DNA from: an uncultured Chloroflexota bacterium
GTDB lineage: Bacteria; Chloroflexota; Dehalococcoidia; CAUJGQ01
NCBI GenBank assembly: GCA_937879875.1
Contig: CALFMN010000204.1
Coordinates: forward strand, 1-13,548
DNA: 13,548 bases
Direction of reading: 5' to 3'
A program made the translations under genes and the position numbers. Below, in pieces: positions 7,320 to 13,463 of this stretch. Each line of letters begins with the position of its first letter. The first letter of the stretch is position 1. The notes beneath the pieces were generated by a model. It was given only the letters and a program-made list of their open reading frames with translations, was not told the origin of the DNA and did no database searches.

Positions 7320-7595
7320 ATGGACTGGCAGCCGATCGAACTCACGCAGGAACGCATCGACGCCTTCACGACGGCAGCGGTTGCCTTTGCCGGCTCGCTT
7401 GACGGTAAGGAACGGCAGATCTGGCGTGAGCTGATCCGCGCGGCCGGCGGCAACGACGGCGCCGCGGACGGTGGCAGCGGGGCGCTCGCTACGGCGCAGC
7501 TACGGGAGATGCTGCACGGCATCTGGCAGGCGGGCACCACGATCGCGCCGCTCTATTCGGGGGCGATGCCCGAGGGCGGCGGCACGATCGATTAA
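7320..7595 (+). CDS. Small hypothetical protein, tandem copy 1 (91 aa)
   Basis: An acidic to neutral soluble protein with no signal peptide or membrane segment and no family I recognise. Residues ~10-43 hold a two-helix block with the pattern ERxDxF, LD, L, AGG. A Gly/Ala-rich linker (NDGAADGGSGALA) follows, then a short helix QLREMLHGIWQAG and a tail TIAPLYSGAMPEGGGTID. The next gene repeats the same order of blocks, so the two look like diverged tandem duplicates. The ATG at 7320 begins where the conserved block starts to make sense; only a weak GACGGG-type ribosome site lies upstream, and the frame is open back to 7161. It lies 34 bases before the next gene and is probably co-transcribed with it. 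Confidence 0.65.
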   Translation: MDWQPIELTQERIDAFTTAAVAFAGSLDGKERQIWRELIRAAGGNDGAADGGSGALATAQLREMLHGIWQAGTTIAPLYSGAMPEGGGTID

Positions 7596-7629
7596 TCGTA
7601 CGACCGCCTCAGCGCGCTGGAGAGAAACG

Positions 7630-7911
7630 ATGACGAGCCCGCGCACGGCGGTGCCGCGCGAGCGGCTGGACGGCTTCGCCGCGAAGCTGCGCGACTGGGG
7701 TAACGCGCTCGATCCCGTGGGGCAGGCAATGCTGATCGATCTGCTGGCGAAGGCCGGGGGCGATGTCTACGGCGTCGACCAGGCCAACCGCATCGCCACG
7801 CCCGAAGGCAGCAGCGTTGACAGCAGCGCCCTCTCGCCGCTCGAATCGCTCGACTTCCGCGACGCGATCGCCGGCATCTTCGAGCCGCGCGAGGACGGCG
7901 CACCTCGCTGA
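7630..7911 (+). CDS. Small hypothetical protein, tandem copy 2 (93 aa)
   Basis: A soluble protein without signal or membrane segments. ERLDGFAAKLRDWGNALD and the following LLAKAGG match the same block of the preceding gene (10 identities over 34 aligned positions by hand, including ERxDxF, LD and AGG). Both proteins then have a low-complexity linker (here Ser-rich, EGSSVDSSALS) and a terminal helix, DFRDAIAGIF here against QLREMLHGIW there. The ATG at 7630 has GGAGAGAAA just upstream, a good ribosome site. The helical leader-like N-terminus with a variable tail is reminiscent of small precursor or partner proteins, but no modification enzyme cluster is recognisable except the GNAT gene 214 bases downstream, so no function is proposed. 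Confidence 0.75.
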   Translation: MTSPRTAVPRERLDGFAAKLRDWGNALDPVGQAMLIDLLAKAGGDVYGVDQANRIATPEGSSVDSSALSPLESLDFRDAIAGIFEPREDGAPR

Positions 7912-7958
7912 ACAATTCCGCTCGCCGCCGCGCGCGGCCGAGAGCCAGCCCAGCCGCG

Positions 7959-7967
7959 TGATAGCAT
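7959..7967 (+). promoter_or_regulatory. Extended -10 promoter upstream of the GNAT gene
   Basis: TGA-TAGCAT would start transcription near 7974, some 150 bases before the GNAT start and about four bases before an ATG (7978) that opens a 51-aa frame. No -35 is seen. Confidence 0.35.
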
Positions 7968-8125
7968 GGGCGCGTCGATGCGTCAGCGCACGGCGCGGTC
8001 TCGATCCAATCTGCCGCCGCCCCTGCTCCCACGTCGCGCCGCTAACCATGCCGGCAGGACGGAAACGGCAGCGGCCCTGTCTCGCCGGCGCCCATGCACC
8101 AAAAGCAGCAACGGGAGGGAGATCG

Positions 8126-8737
8126 GTGTCTGAGCCGGGCACAGGCGAGCCGATCTACGTCGTCGCGGGTGAGCGCGTGGCTCTTGGGCCGCAGCGGCGC
8201 GATCAGACCGAGCTGTGGACCCGCTGGATGAATAATTTGGAGATGACCCGTACGCTGGGCAATCCCGGCCTGTACACGCGCGAGGCCGAGGAGCGCTTTT
8301 TCGAGCAGAACGCCGCGGGCAGCGATTCCACGGTCTCATTCGCGATCTACGAGCGGGCGAGCGGCCGGCCGATCGGCAACAGCGGCCTGCGCGAGATCAA
8401 CCGTCACCACGGCACGGCGACCTTCGGCATCATGATCGGCGAGCCGTCCTGCTGGAACCGCGGCTTCGGTACCGAAGCGACGCGGCTGGTGCTGGACTAC
8501 GCTTTCCATGTGCTCGGCCTGCACAACGTGCTGCTCACCGTCTATGCGACCAACCCGCGCGGCGTGCGGGCCTACGAGAAGGCGGGCTTCCGCGAGATCG
8601 GCCGCCGTCGTGAGGCGTACCGTCTGGGCCAGCGGCGCTACGACGTGATCTACATGGAAGCGCTCGCCGCGGGCTTCGAGAGCCTGGTGCTGGAGCGTCT
8701 GCTGCATGCCCCGCAGGAACGGGGGAGCGGGCAGTAG
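8126..8737 (+). CDS. GNAT-family N-acetyltransferase (RimJ/RimL-like)
   Basis: A 203-aa GCN5-related acetyltransferase that would transfer acetyl from acetyl-CoA to an amine on a protein or small molecule. Residues 12-50 fit the RimJ/RimL N-terminus (GERVALGPQRRDQTELWTRW). The core has GRPIGNSGLREINRHHGTA (80-98), then the acetyl-CoA pyrophosphate loop CWNRGFGTEATR (109-120, R/Q-x-x-G-x-G/A type). LTVYATNPRGVRAYEKAGF (137-155) is the usual Asn and Tyr-containing motif B. The GTG at 8126 is preferred because GGGAGGGAG lies just before it; an in-frame ATG at 8048 has no ribosome site and adds an unconserved Arg/Ala stretch. The C-terminal GSGQ and the TAG stop lie in a heptanucleotide repeat. 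The acceptor cannot be inferred. Confidence 0.88.
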   Translation: MSEPGTGEPIYVVAGERVALGPQRRDQTELWTRWMNNLEMTRTLGNPGLYTREAEERFFEQNAAGSDSTVSFAIYERASGRPIGNSGLREINRHHGTATFGIMIGEPSCWNRGFGTEATRLVLDYAFHVLGLHNVLLTVYATNPRGVRAYEKAGFREIGRRREAYRLGQRRYDVIYMEALAAGFESLVLERLLHAPQERGSGQ

Positions 8738-8751
8738 GCAGTGGGCGGCAG
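8724..8751 (+). repeat. Degenerate heptanucleotide repeat across the GNAT stop codon
   Basis: Four G-rich 7-base units in register (8724-8730, 8731-8737, 8738-8744, 8745-8751), for example GCAGTAG then GCAGTGG. The TAG stop (8735-8737) is the end of the second unit. A similar array spans the stop of the gene ending at 12209. Confidence 0.5.
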
Positions 8752-8907
8752 GGTCTGTGGCTGCTCTCAGGGTGCGTGCTTGCCGCGTGCCGCTGACTAA
8801 CGGCGGCGAATCGATCGGCAGACTGCAACCTCTGGACACGGCGGCGCGTCTTGCTCTTCAGGGACATGAGCACGTCTCCTGCCAAATCCTCTCGCTATGA
8901 GGACGCG

Positions 8908-10944
8908 ATGAAGCTCGGTCGACTTGTTGCACTCGGGATCGCATCGCTGCTCGCCGTGGCCGTTGGCAGCGGCGCTCGCCTGTCGGCTGAAGCCGGCACG
9001 CCGGCAGTGTCGATCACGCTCGAGCCGGCCTTCGGCCCGCCCGGCACGGTCGTGCAGATCAGCGGCTTCTATCCCGGCGTCGCAGCCGGCGCCGTCCCCG
9101 AGGCAGCCGCCGATCACGTCGATCTCTGCTGGGACGGCTGCCCCGGCGGACTGTCGGTGTCAGCTGTGCCGGTGCAATGGTCGGACACGATGCCCGGCCA
9201 GTTTTCCGGCCTGAGCTTTACCGTGCCGCAGGCGCCCTGGCTCACGGCGAGCGGCCCGCACGATCTCGTGTCGGGCGACTACGCCGTCGGCCTGCAGTGC
9301 CTGACGCCGCCGGGCGGCAGCCTCGTCGGCGGCTGCGCCACGCGGGCGCCGGACGCCTCGGCTACCTTTACTCTGACGGATGCAGCGCCGACCGGCCCCC
9401 TCCCCTGCCCCTCGCCGTTGCAAATCGCGCAGAGCGCGATGTCAAAGCCGATGGGGGAGGGATGGAGACTGATCGATCTCCCATCGCTCGATCTCCCTCC
9501 CCCAACGCATTGGGGGAGGGTCGGGGAGGGGGTCTGCGGCTCGCTGAGTCTCGCGCCAAACCCGGCGACGCCCGGCCAGCTGGTGAGCGTGGGCGGCACG
9601 GTGCCGCTGGCGATGCTCGGCGGCGGCAACGCTTTCGCCTACACACTGACGATCGACGGCGCCAGCGTCTTCTCGCTGGCGCGGCCGCTCATGCAGGCGG
9701 CCGACGGCTCGCTCAGCGGCGCCTTCCGCCTGCCGCTCTCCCTGTCCGGCCTTGGGACCGTGACGGCCGGAGCGCACACGCTGGCGCTGCACGCGGGGCC
9801 AGCGGGGGGCAACGTTGACGTCGCATCTGCCGAGCTGGATGTGCAGGCGCCGGCAGCCTGGGCAGACCTCGCTGCGACGCAGCCGCTGCGCATCGACCGC
9901 AGCGAGAACCTGCTGGACCCGGCGTTCGCCACCGACCCAGGCAACGCCAGTCGCCTGGCCTACTGCGAGCCGGGCGACGTGCAGATCTCACGCGACGGCG
10001 GCGTTTCGTGGAGCAGTGTCTCGATCGCCAGCGCGGGGGACGCCGCGGCCACCATTGGCTTCCAGCTCTTTGGCCAGGGCGGCGGGACCGCCTGCACGCA
10101 GCTTGTGCTGCCCGCCGGCCGGTCGAGCCTCGTCTATGCCACGTTCCCGGCCGCCTCGGCGCAGTTCGGCGCGCCGCCGATCTTCTTCCTGCCGTTCGAG
10201 AGCACCGACGGCGGCCAGAGCTGGCAGCTCGTGCCCGCGCCGGAGGGCTACACGGCGCAGCAGTTCGGCGGCTTTCAGGTCGCCGACGGCGCCGTGCAGG
10301 CGCTGTTCGCTGCCCCGAACGGCCCCGACGCAGCCCTAGCGCTCGCCGTCGAGCAGGCCGCAGGCGATGGCACGTGGCAGGCGGCGGCGCTGGCTTGCGC
10401 CAGCGAGAGGCCGTGCCTGCGCTTCGGCGCGGGGCCGAACCAGATCGGTTCGTGCAGCATGAACGAACGGGTGCAAACGCTGCTCTACTCGGCGGACGGC
10501 GGCGCGACCTTCCAGCCGCCCGCTTCTCCCTCCGCGGTGAACGCGTGCGATCTGAACGAGCTGGCGCCGCTCTCGCAGACCGATGCCTTGCTGCTCGCCG
10601 GCCGCGACGACTTCCCACTGCAGATCACGCACGATGGCGGCCAAACGTGGAGCCCCGTGACGCTGCCACCGCTGCCCGACGCCGATCCGAGCCTGCCGGC
10701 GCAGTACCGCGGCCTGCAGATCCTGCCCGACGGCTCGCTGCTGACGCAGGACGGCGACGCCTGGCTCGGCCTCTGCCCTGGCGGCATGAACTGGCAGAAC
10801 ACGGGCATTCCCGGCACGGCGATCGCCTCGTCGCTGCGCGTGCTGAACGGCCGGCTCTGGTGGCTGCAGCAGAACGCCGACGGCTCGCTGCACCCGTTCA
10901 GCCTGCCGCCCGGCGCCGCCGGCTGCAGCGGCGAGGCGGGCTGA
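8908..10944 (+). CDS. Secreted Asp-box (BNR) repeat protein with Ig-like N-terminal domains
   Basis: A 678-aa probably exported protein. Residues 1-28 are a signal peptide (MKLGRLVALG, hydrophobic core, cleavage near LSA-EAG). Residues ~32-157 look like an Ig/IPT-type beta-domain (LEPAFGPPGTVVQISGFYPG) with four Cys (74, 78, 131, 143). Residues 163-209 are translated from an inserted repeat element. A second Ig-like domain spans ~212-312 (LAPNPATPGQLVSVGG). From ~325 on there are four Asp-box motifs typical of sialidase-like beta-propellers: SRDGGVSW (361-368), STDGGQSW (432-439), SADGGATF (528-535) and THDGGQTW (574-581). I see no sialidase catalytic Arg triad and would not call it an enzyme; binding or surface roles are common for such folds. 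Start ATG 8908 fits the signal peptide and the upstream GAGGA; the frame is open to 8851. The stop lies inside a long inverted repeat. Confidence 0.85.
   Translation: MKLGRLVALGIASLLAVAVGSGARLSAEAGTPAVSITLEPAFGPPGTVVQISGFYPGVAAGAVPEAAADHVDLCWDGCPGGLSVSAVPVQWSDTMPGQFSGLSFTVPQAPWLTASGPHDLVSGDYAVGLQCLTPPGGSLVGGCATRAPDASATFTLTDAAPTGPLPCPSPLQIAQSAMSKPMGEGWRLIDLPSLDLPPPTHWGRVGEGVCGSLSLAPNPATPGQLVSVGGTVPLAMLGGGNAFAYTLTIDGASVFSLARPLMQAADGSLSGAFRLPLSLSGLGTVTAGAHTLALHAGPAGGNVDVASAELDVQAPAAWADLAATQPLRIDRSENLLDPAFATDPGNASRLAYCEPGDVQISRDGGVSWSSVSIASAGDAAATIGFQLFGQGGGTACTQLVLPAGRSSLVYATFPAASAQFGAPPIFFLPFESTDGGQSWQLVPAPEGYTAQQFGGFQVADGAVQALFAAPNGPDAALALAVEQAAGDGTWQAAALACASERPCLRFGAGPNQIGSCSMNERVQTLLYSADGGATFQPPASPSAVNACDLNELAPLSQTDALLLAGRDDFPLQITHDGGQTWSPVTLPPLPDADPSLPAQYRGLQILPDGSLLTQDGDAWLGLCPGGMNWQNTGIPGTAIASSLRVLNGRLWWLQQNADGSLHPFSLPPGAAGCSGEAG
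9396..9532 (-). mobile_element. Short inverted-repeat (MITE/REP-like) element inside the Asp-box gene
   Basis: A C/G-rich block of about 137 bases with imperfect inverted ends: CCCCCTCCCC at 9396-9405, matched by GGGGAGGGGG at 9523-9532. It contains an 11-bp stem with a CGCA loop at 9495-9520. A related sequence lies at 13464-13548 in opposite orientation. It codes for no protein of its own and would need a transposase in trans. No clear target-site duplication is seen. It has no stop in the host frame and is read through as LPPPTHWGRVGEGV. Confidence 0.65.
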
Positions 10945-10968
10945 GACCGGCGCTGTGCCGCTGCAGCC
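10921..10968 (+). terminator. 12-bp perfect inverted repeat straddling the stop codon
   Basis: GGCTGCAGCGGC (10921-10932) and GCCGCTGCAGCC (10957-10968) are exact complements with a 24-base loop holding the TGA stop (10942-10944) of the Asp-box gene. No T-run follows, so intrinsic termination is unproven. The right arm lies directly before the -10 motif of the next gene. Confidence 0.45.
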
Positions 10969-10973
10969 AGGCG

Positions 10974-10979
10974 TATACT
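10974..10979 (+). promoter_or_regulatory. Putative -10 box of the homogentisate dioxygenase gene
   Basis: TATACT (five of six to TATAAT) lies 48 bases before the ATG at 11028. An 8-bp palindrome CAACGTTG follows at 10988-10995, near the expected transcription start, and could be an operator. No clear -35; that position is next to the inverted repeat arm. Confidence 0.45.
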
Positions 10980-11027
10980 GGCGACAGCAACGTTGTTCAT
11001 GTCTGCAAGTGAGGGAGCGCACGAAAG

Positions 11028-12209
11028 ATGCCGTACTACGTTGCCCGCGGGCTGCTGCCCCACAAGCGCCACACCCAGTTCCGCAAGGCCGACGGCTCGC
11101 TCTATCACGAGGAACTGCTGGGCTCCGAAGGCTTCTCCGGCGTCAGCACGCTCGTCTACCGCCTGCACCCGCCGACGGCCGTACGCTCAATGCAGGCGCG
11201 GCCGCCGCTGGCGCGCGAGGTTTGGGAAGACGATCTGCACCGCCATCACCTCTTCCGCACGCTGCCAGCCGAGCCGGAAGGCGACGCGATCTCCGGCCGC
11301 AGGACATTGTTCTTCAACCAGGACGTGGCCTTCAGCGTCCTGCGGCCCGCCGGGCCAATGGGCTATTTCTTCCGCAATGCCTACGCCAACGAGCTGTACT
11401 TCGTGCACGAGGGCAGCGGCACGCTGGCCACCCCCTTCGGCCGCATCGACTACCGCCCCGGCGACTACCTCGTCGTGCCGCACAACACGACGTATCAGTT
11501 GCAGCCGAATCCAGGCGAAGAGCAGCGGCTGATCCTGATCGAGGCCGCCGGCTACATCGAGCCGCCGAAGCGCTATCTGAACGAGAACGGCCAGTTCCTC
11601 GAATGGGCGCCGTACTGCGAGCGCGACCTGCGTCCGCCGGCGGAGATCGAGACCTACGACGAACGCGGCGAGTACGAGGTGCGCGTCAAGACGGGCACGA
11701 AAGTCACGAGCTACGTCTACGCCGAGCATCCGTTCGACGTGGTCGGCTGGGACGGCTGCCTCTATCCCTACGCGCTCAACATCGCGGACTTCGAGCCGAT
11801 CACCGGCCGCATTCACCAGCCGCCGCCGGTACACCAGGTCTTCCAGATTCCCGGCGCCGTCGTCTGCAACTTCTTGCCGCGCAAGCTCGACTACCATCCG
11901 CAGTCGATCCCGTCGCCCTACAACCACAGCAACATCGACAGCGACGAAGTGCTGTACTTCGTCAACGGGCAGATGCTGGGCCGCAAGTCGGTCGAGGTCG
12001 CCTCGATCTCGCTGCATCCGAGCGGCATTCCGCACGGCCCCAAGCCCGGCGGCTACGAGGGCTCGATCGGCCGCACCGAAACCGACGAGATCGCGGTGAT
12101 GCTCGACACCTTCCGTCCGCTGACCTTGACCACCGCCGCCCGCGCCTTCGACGACCCTGCCTATCCGATGGCCTGGCTGCCGCTGGAGGAGGCGGTCGGG
12201 AGGGCGTAG
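11028..12209 (+). CDS. hmgA: Homogentisate 1,2-dioxygenase family protein (short bacterial type)
   Basis: A 393-aa cupin-fold, non-haem Fe(II) dioxygenase; the family opens the ring of homogentisate to maleylacetoacetate in Tyr/Phe catabolism. The start MPYYVARGLLPHKRHTQFRK and then GSLYHEELLGSEGFSG, YRLHPPT are typical of the short bacterial branch. A first cupin half holds NELYFVHEGSGTLATPFGRI, with YRPGDYLVVPHNTTY. The second half carries the likely iron ligands: His300 in PYNHSNIDSDEVLYF, Glu307 (or Asp306), and His336 in IPHGPKPGG. Animal and pseudomonad enzymes show H-x5-E; here Glu is one residue further away. Start: ATG 11028, with GAGGGAG upstream. No other tyrosine-pathway gene is in the window. 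The last residues and TAG stop lie in a heptad repeat and a terminator follows. Family is sure; the exact substrate is less so. Confidence 0.9.
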   Translation: MPYYVARGLLPHKRHTQFRKADGSLYHEELLGSEGFSGVSTLVYRLHPPTAVRSMQARPPLAREVWEDDLHRHHLFRTLPAEPEGDAISGRRTLFFNQDVAFSVLRPAGPMGYFFRNAYANELYFVHEGSGTLATPFGRIDYRPGDYLVVPHNTTYQLQPNPGEEQRLILIEAAGYIEPPKRYLNENGQFLEWAPYCERDLRPPAEIETYDERGEYEVRVKTGTKVTSYVYAEHPFDVVGWDGCLYPYALNIADFEPITGRIHQPPPVHQVFQIPGAVVCNFLPRKLDYHPQSIPSPYNHSNIDSDEVLYFVNGQMLGRKSVEVASISLHPSGIPHGPKPGGYEGSIGRTETDEIAVMLDTFRPLTLTTAARAFDDPAYPMAWLPLEEAVGRA

Positions 12210-12240
12210 GGCGCAGGGTGTAGGGCGAGAGGCGCAGCGG
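12199..12240 (+). repeat. Degenerate heptanucleotide repeat across the hmgA stop codon
   Basis: Six G-rich 7-base units in register, such as GTAGGGC (12206-12212 and 12220-12226) and GCAGGGT (12213-12219), decaying at the right end. The TAG stop (12207-12209) is part of the second unit, so the final Gly-Arg-Ala of the protein comes from the repeat. Confidence 0.55.
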
Positions 12241-12244
12241 CCCG

Positions 12245-12268
12245 GCCGGGCGCGTTGCCCGGCGTTTT
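12245..12268 (+). terminator. Rho-independent terminator of hmgA
   Basis: GCCGGGC (12245-12251) and GCCCGGC (12257-12263) form a 7-bp all-GC stem with a 5-base loop, followed by GTTTTGG. It lies 36 bases after the hmgA stop. Confidence 0.6.
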
Positions 12269-12602
12269 GGCCGCGCCCTCCGGCGCGATCGTCGGCGAGA
12301 TCGCCGACGAAACCGGCCATACCGCTCGCTTCACGATTACAGCGAACGATCACGGCTATTTGGCGCCCGTGGCGCCCGCGGTGCTGGTGATCCAGCGACT
12401 GCTGGCCGGAGAGGTCTCCGAAACCGGCGTGGTGCCGCACGATCGCCACATGCGCCCGGCGGTGCTGCTGCGTTATCTGGGCGAGCTCGGGATGACGGTC
12501 GAATGCAGCCCGCGCGAGCCGGCAAACGGCGCCAGGCAGCGCCCCGTCACAGCCGCACGCCGAAGAAGAATGACAGCGCGGCGAGCACGACGATCAGCGT
12601 GA
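12255..12602 (+). pseudogene. Probable C-terminal remnant of a larger protein gene
   Basis: The frame has no credible start: its only initiator, TTG at 12255, sits in the loop and stem of the hmgA terminator. Yet from ~12285 it reads like conserved protein: GEIADETGHTARFTITAND, HGYLAPVAPAVLVIQRLLAG, EVSETGVVPHDRHM and LLRYLGELGMTVE, up to ~12500. This resembles the C-terminal end of saccharopine-dehydrogenase-like oxidoreductases (repeat of helix, then a GVVP-D turn, then a last helix), though that match is tentative. Beyond ~12520 it turns into Arg/Ala-rich read-through that overlaps the minus-strand gene ending at 12547. The likely explanation is a gene truncated at its 5' end by deletion or rearrangement after hmgA. 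It fills most of the otherwise gene-free stretch 12210-12546. Confidence 0.4.
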
Positions 12603-12735
12603 CGTACACATAGCCGAACTGCCGCACGCGCCGCCAGAAGCGCAGGGCAAACCGGAAGCGCAGCAGCCCGAGTACGCCCATAACTGCCAGCGCCAGCAGC
12701 ACCGTCTCGACAATCGACTCGCGCACGCCCCGCAC
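12547..12735 (-). CDS. Small membrane protein, two transmembrane segments (62 aa)
   Basis: Starts VRGVRESIVETVLLALAVMG. Two hydrophobic helices are visible: ETVLLALAVMGVLGLL and YVYVTLIVVLAALSFFFGV, joined by the basic loop RFRFALRFWRRVRQFG, which by the positive-inside rule should face the cytoplasm. The GTG at 12735 is chosen because AGAGGG lies five bases upstream and a TGC-TATCCT extended -10 lies 31-39 bases upstream; a second GTG at 12726 is possible, and the frame is open back to 12822. I do not recognise a named family. It lies 142 bases after the chromate-transporter-like gene on the same strand and could be transcribed from its own promoter. Confidence 0.65.
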   Translation of the reverse strand: MRGVRESIVETVLLALAVMGVLGLLRFRFALRFWRRVRQFGYVYVTLIVVLAALSFFFGVRL

Positions 12736-12765
12736 CCGCGCCCTCTTGATGAGCGGCGCGCGATC

Positions 12766-12774
12766 AGGATAGCA
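12766..12774 (-). promoter_or_regulatory. Extended -10 promoter of the small membrane protein
   Basis: On the minus strand TGC-TATCCT lies about 31 bases before the GTG at 12735, leaving a leader of roughly 24 bases with an AGAGGG ribosome site. No -35 is evident. Confidence 0.4.
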
Positions 12775-12877
12775 GGCAGTCCGGTGAGCAGCCCGCATGC
12801 TCCTCTGTCTCCGCGTTTCCATACACGGGGCAAGTGACCGAGGTGGGCGCGAAGGGCAGGGGAAGCGAGGGCTGCCA

Positions 12878-13408
12878 TCAGCGCACGAAGATCGCGCCGG
12901 CCACGCCGCCGGCGAGCACGATCAGCGCCGGGCTGATGCGGCGGCTGAGCAGCGCCGCGGTCGCCACGACCACGATCGCCGCGGTTGGCACATCGACCAC
13001 CGAGGCGCGAATCAGCGTCCAACTGCCTGCCAGCAGCAACCCGACCGTCACCGGCGCAATGCCGCGCTCCAAGGCCGTGCGCCAGGGCGAGTGGCTGAGC
13101 TTATCCCAGCGCCAGCCGGCAATATACGCCACGCTGCCCACGGGCAGAAACATCGCTACCATCGCCGCCAGTGCGCCGGGCACGCCGGCGACCTTGTAGC
13201 CGATGCCCATCACCATCAGCATGCCGGGACCCGGCGTCAGCGCCCCCAGCGCGTAGCAGTCGGCGAACTCCTGCGCCGTGAGCCAATGGTGCTGGCCGAC
13301 GGCGACGCGCTCGATCTCCGGCAGCACCGAGATGCCGCCGCCGAAGGCGGCGAAGCTGGTACGCACCAGCAGCAGCACGAGATCGAGCAGATCGTGCGCG
13401 TGGCTCAT
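12878..13408 (-). CDS. chrA: Chromate transporter (CHR) family protein, single domain
   Basis: A 176-aa polytopic inner-membrane protein of the CHR family, which exports chromate or related oxyanions. Seen are the family signatures SFAAFGGGISVLPEIERV (18-35), with FGGG at 22-25, HHWLTAQEFADCYALGALTP (40-59) with the PGPG turn, GYKVAGVPGALAA (70-82) and about five to six hydrophobic helices. The length fits the short-chain form; such proteins normally work as a pair of homologous half-proteins encoded side by side. No partner is found downstream, where a 62-aa membrane protein lies instead; the partner may be beyond the right edge or missing. Start ATG 13408 is preceded by a G-rich GGGGGG site; the frame runs open to 13528 only through the repeat element. 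Substrate not certain. Confidence 0.85.
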   Translation of the reverse strand: MSHAHDLLDLVLLLVRTSFAAFGGGISVLPEIERVAVGQHHWLTAQEFADCYALGALTPGPGMLMVMGIGYKVAGVPGALAAMVAMFLPVGSVAYIAGWRWDKLSHSPWRTALERGIAPVTVGLLLAGSWTLIRASVVDVPTAAIVVVATAALLSRRISPALIVLAGGVAGAIFVR

Positions 13409-13463
13409 GCGCCGCCCCCCGACCGGCCGTCGTGAGTAGAGTCTTCTGGCTCTGTCACGGGTT

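Noticed and set aside
8048..8125. Upstream ATG start for the GNAT gene
   Set aside because: No ribosome site, and the added residues are unlike the family; the GTG at 8126 follows GGGAGGGAG.
10008..11012. 334-aa plus-strand frame overlapping the Asp-box gene
   Set aside because: Arg-rich shadow of the secreted protein in another frame; the Asp-box motifs and signal peptide fix the true frame.
11187..12449. 420-aa minus-strand open frame opposite hmgA
   Set aside because: Composition is Arg/Ala/Val-rich without motifs, and the opposite strand encodes a well-conserved dioxygenase.
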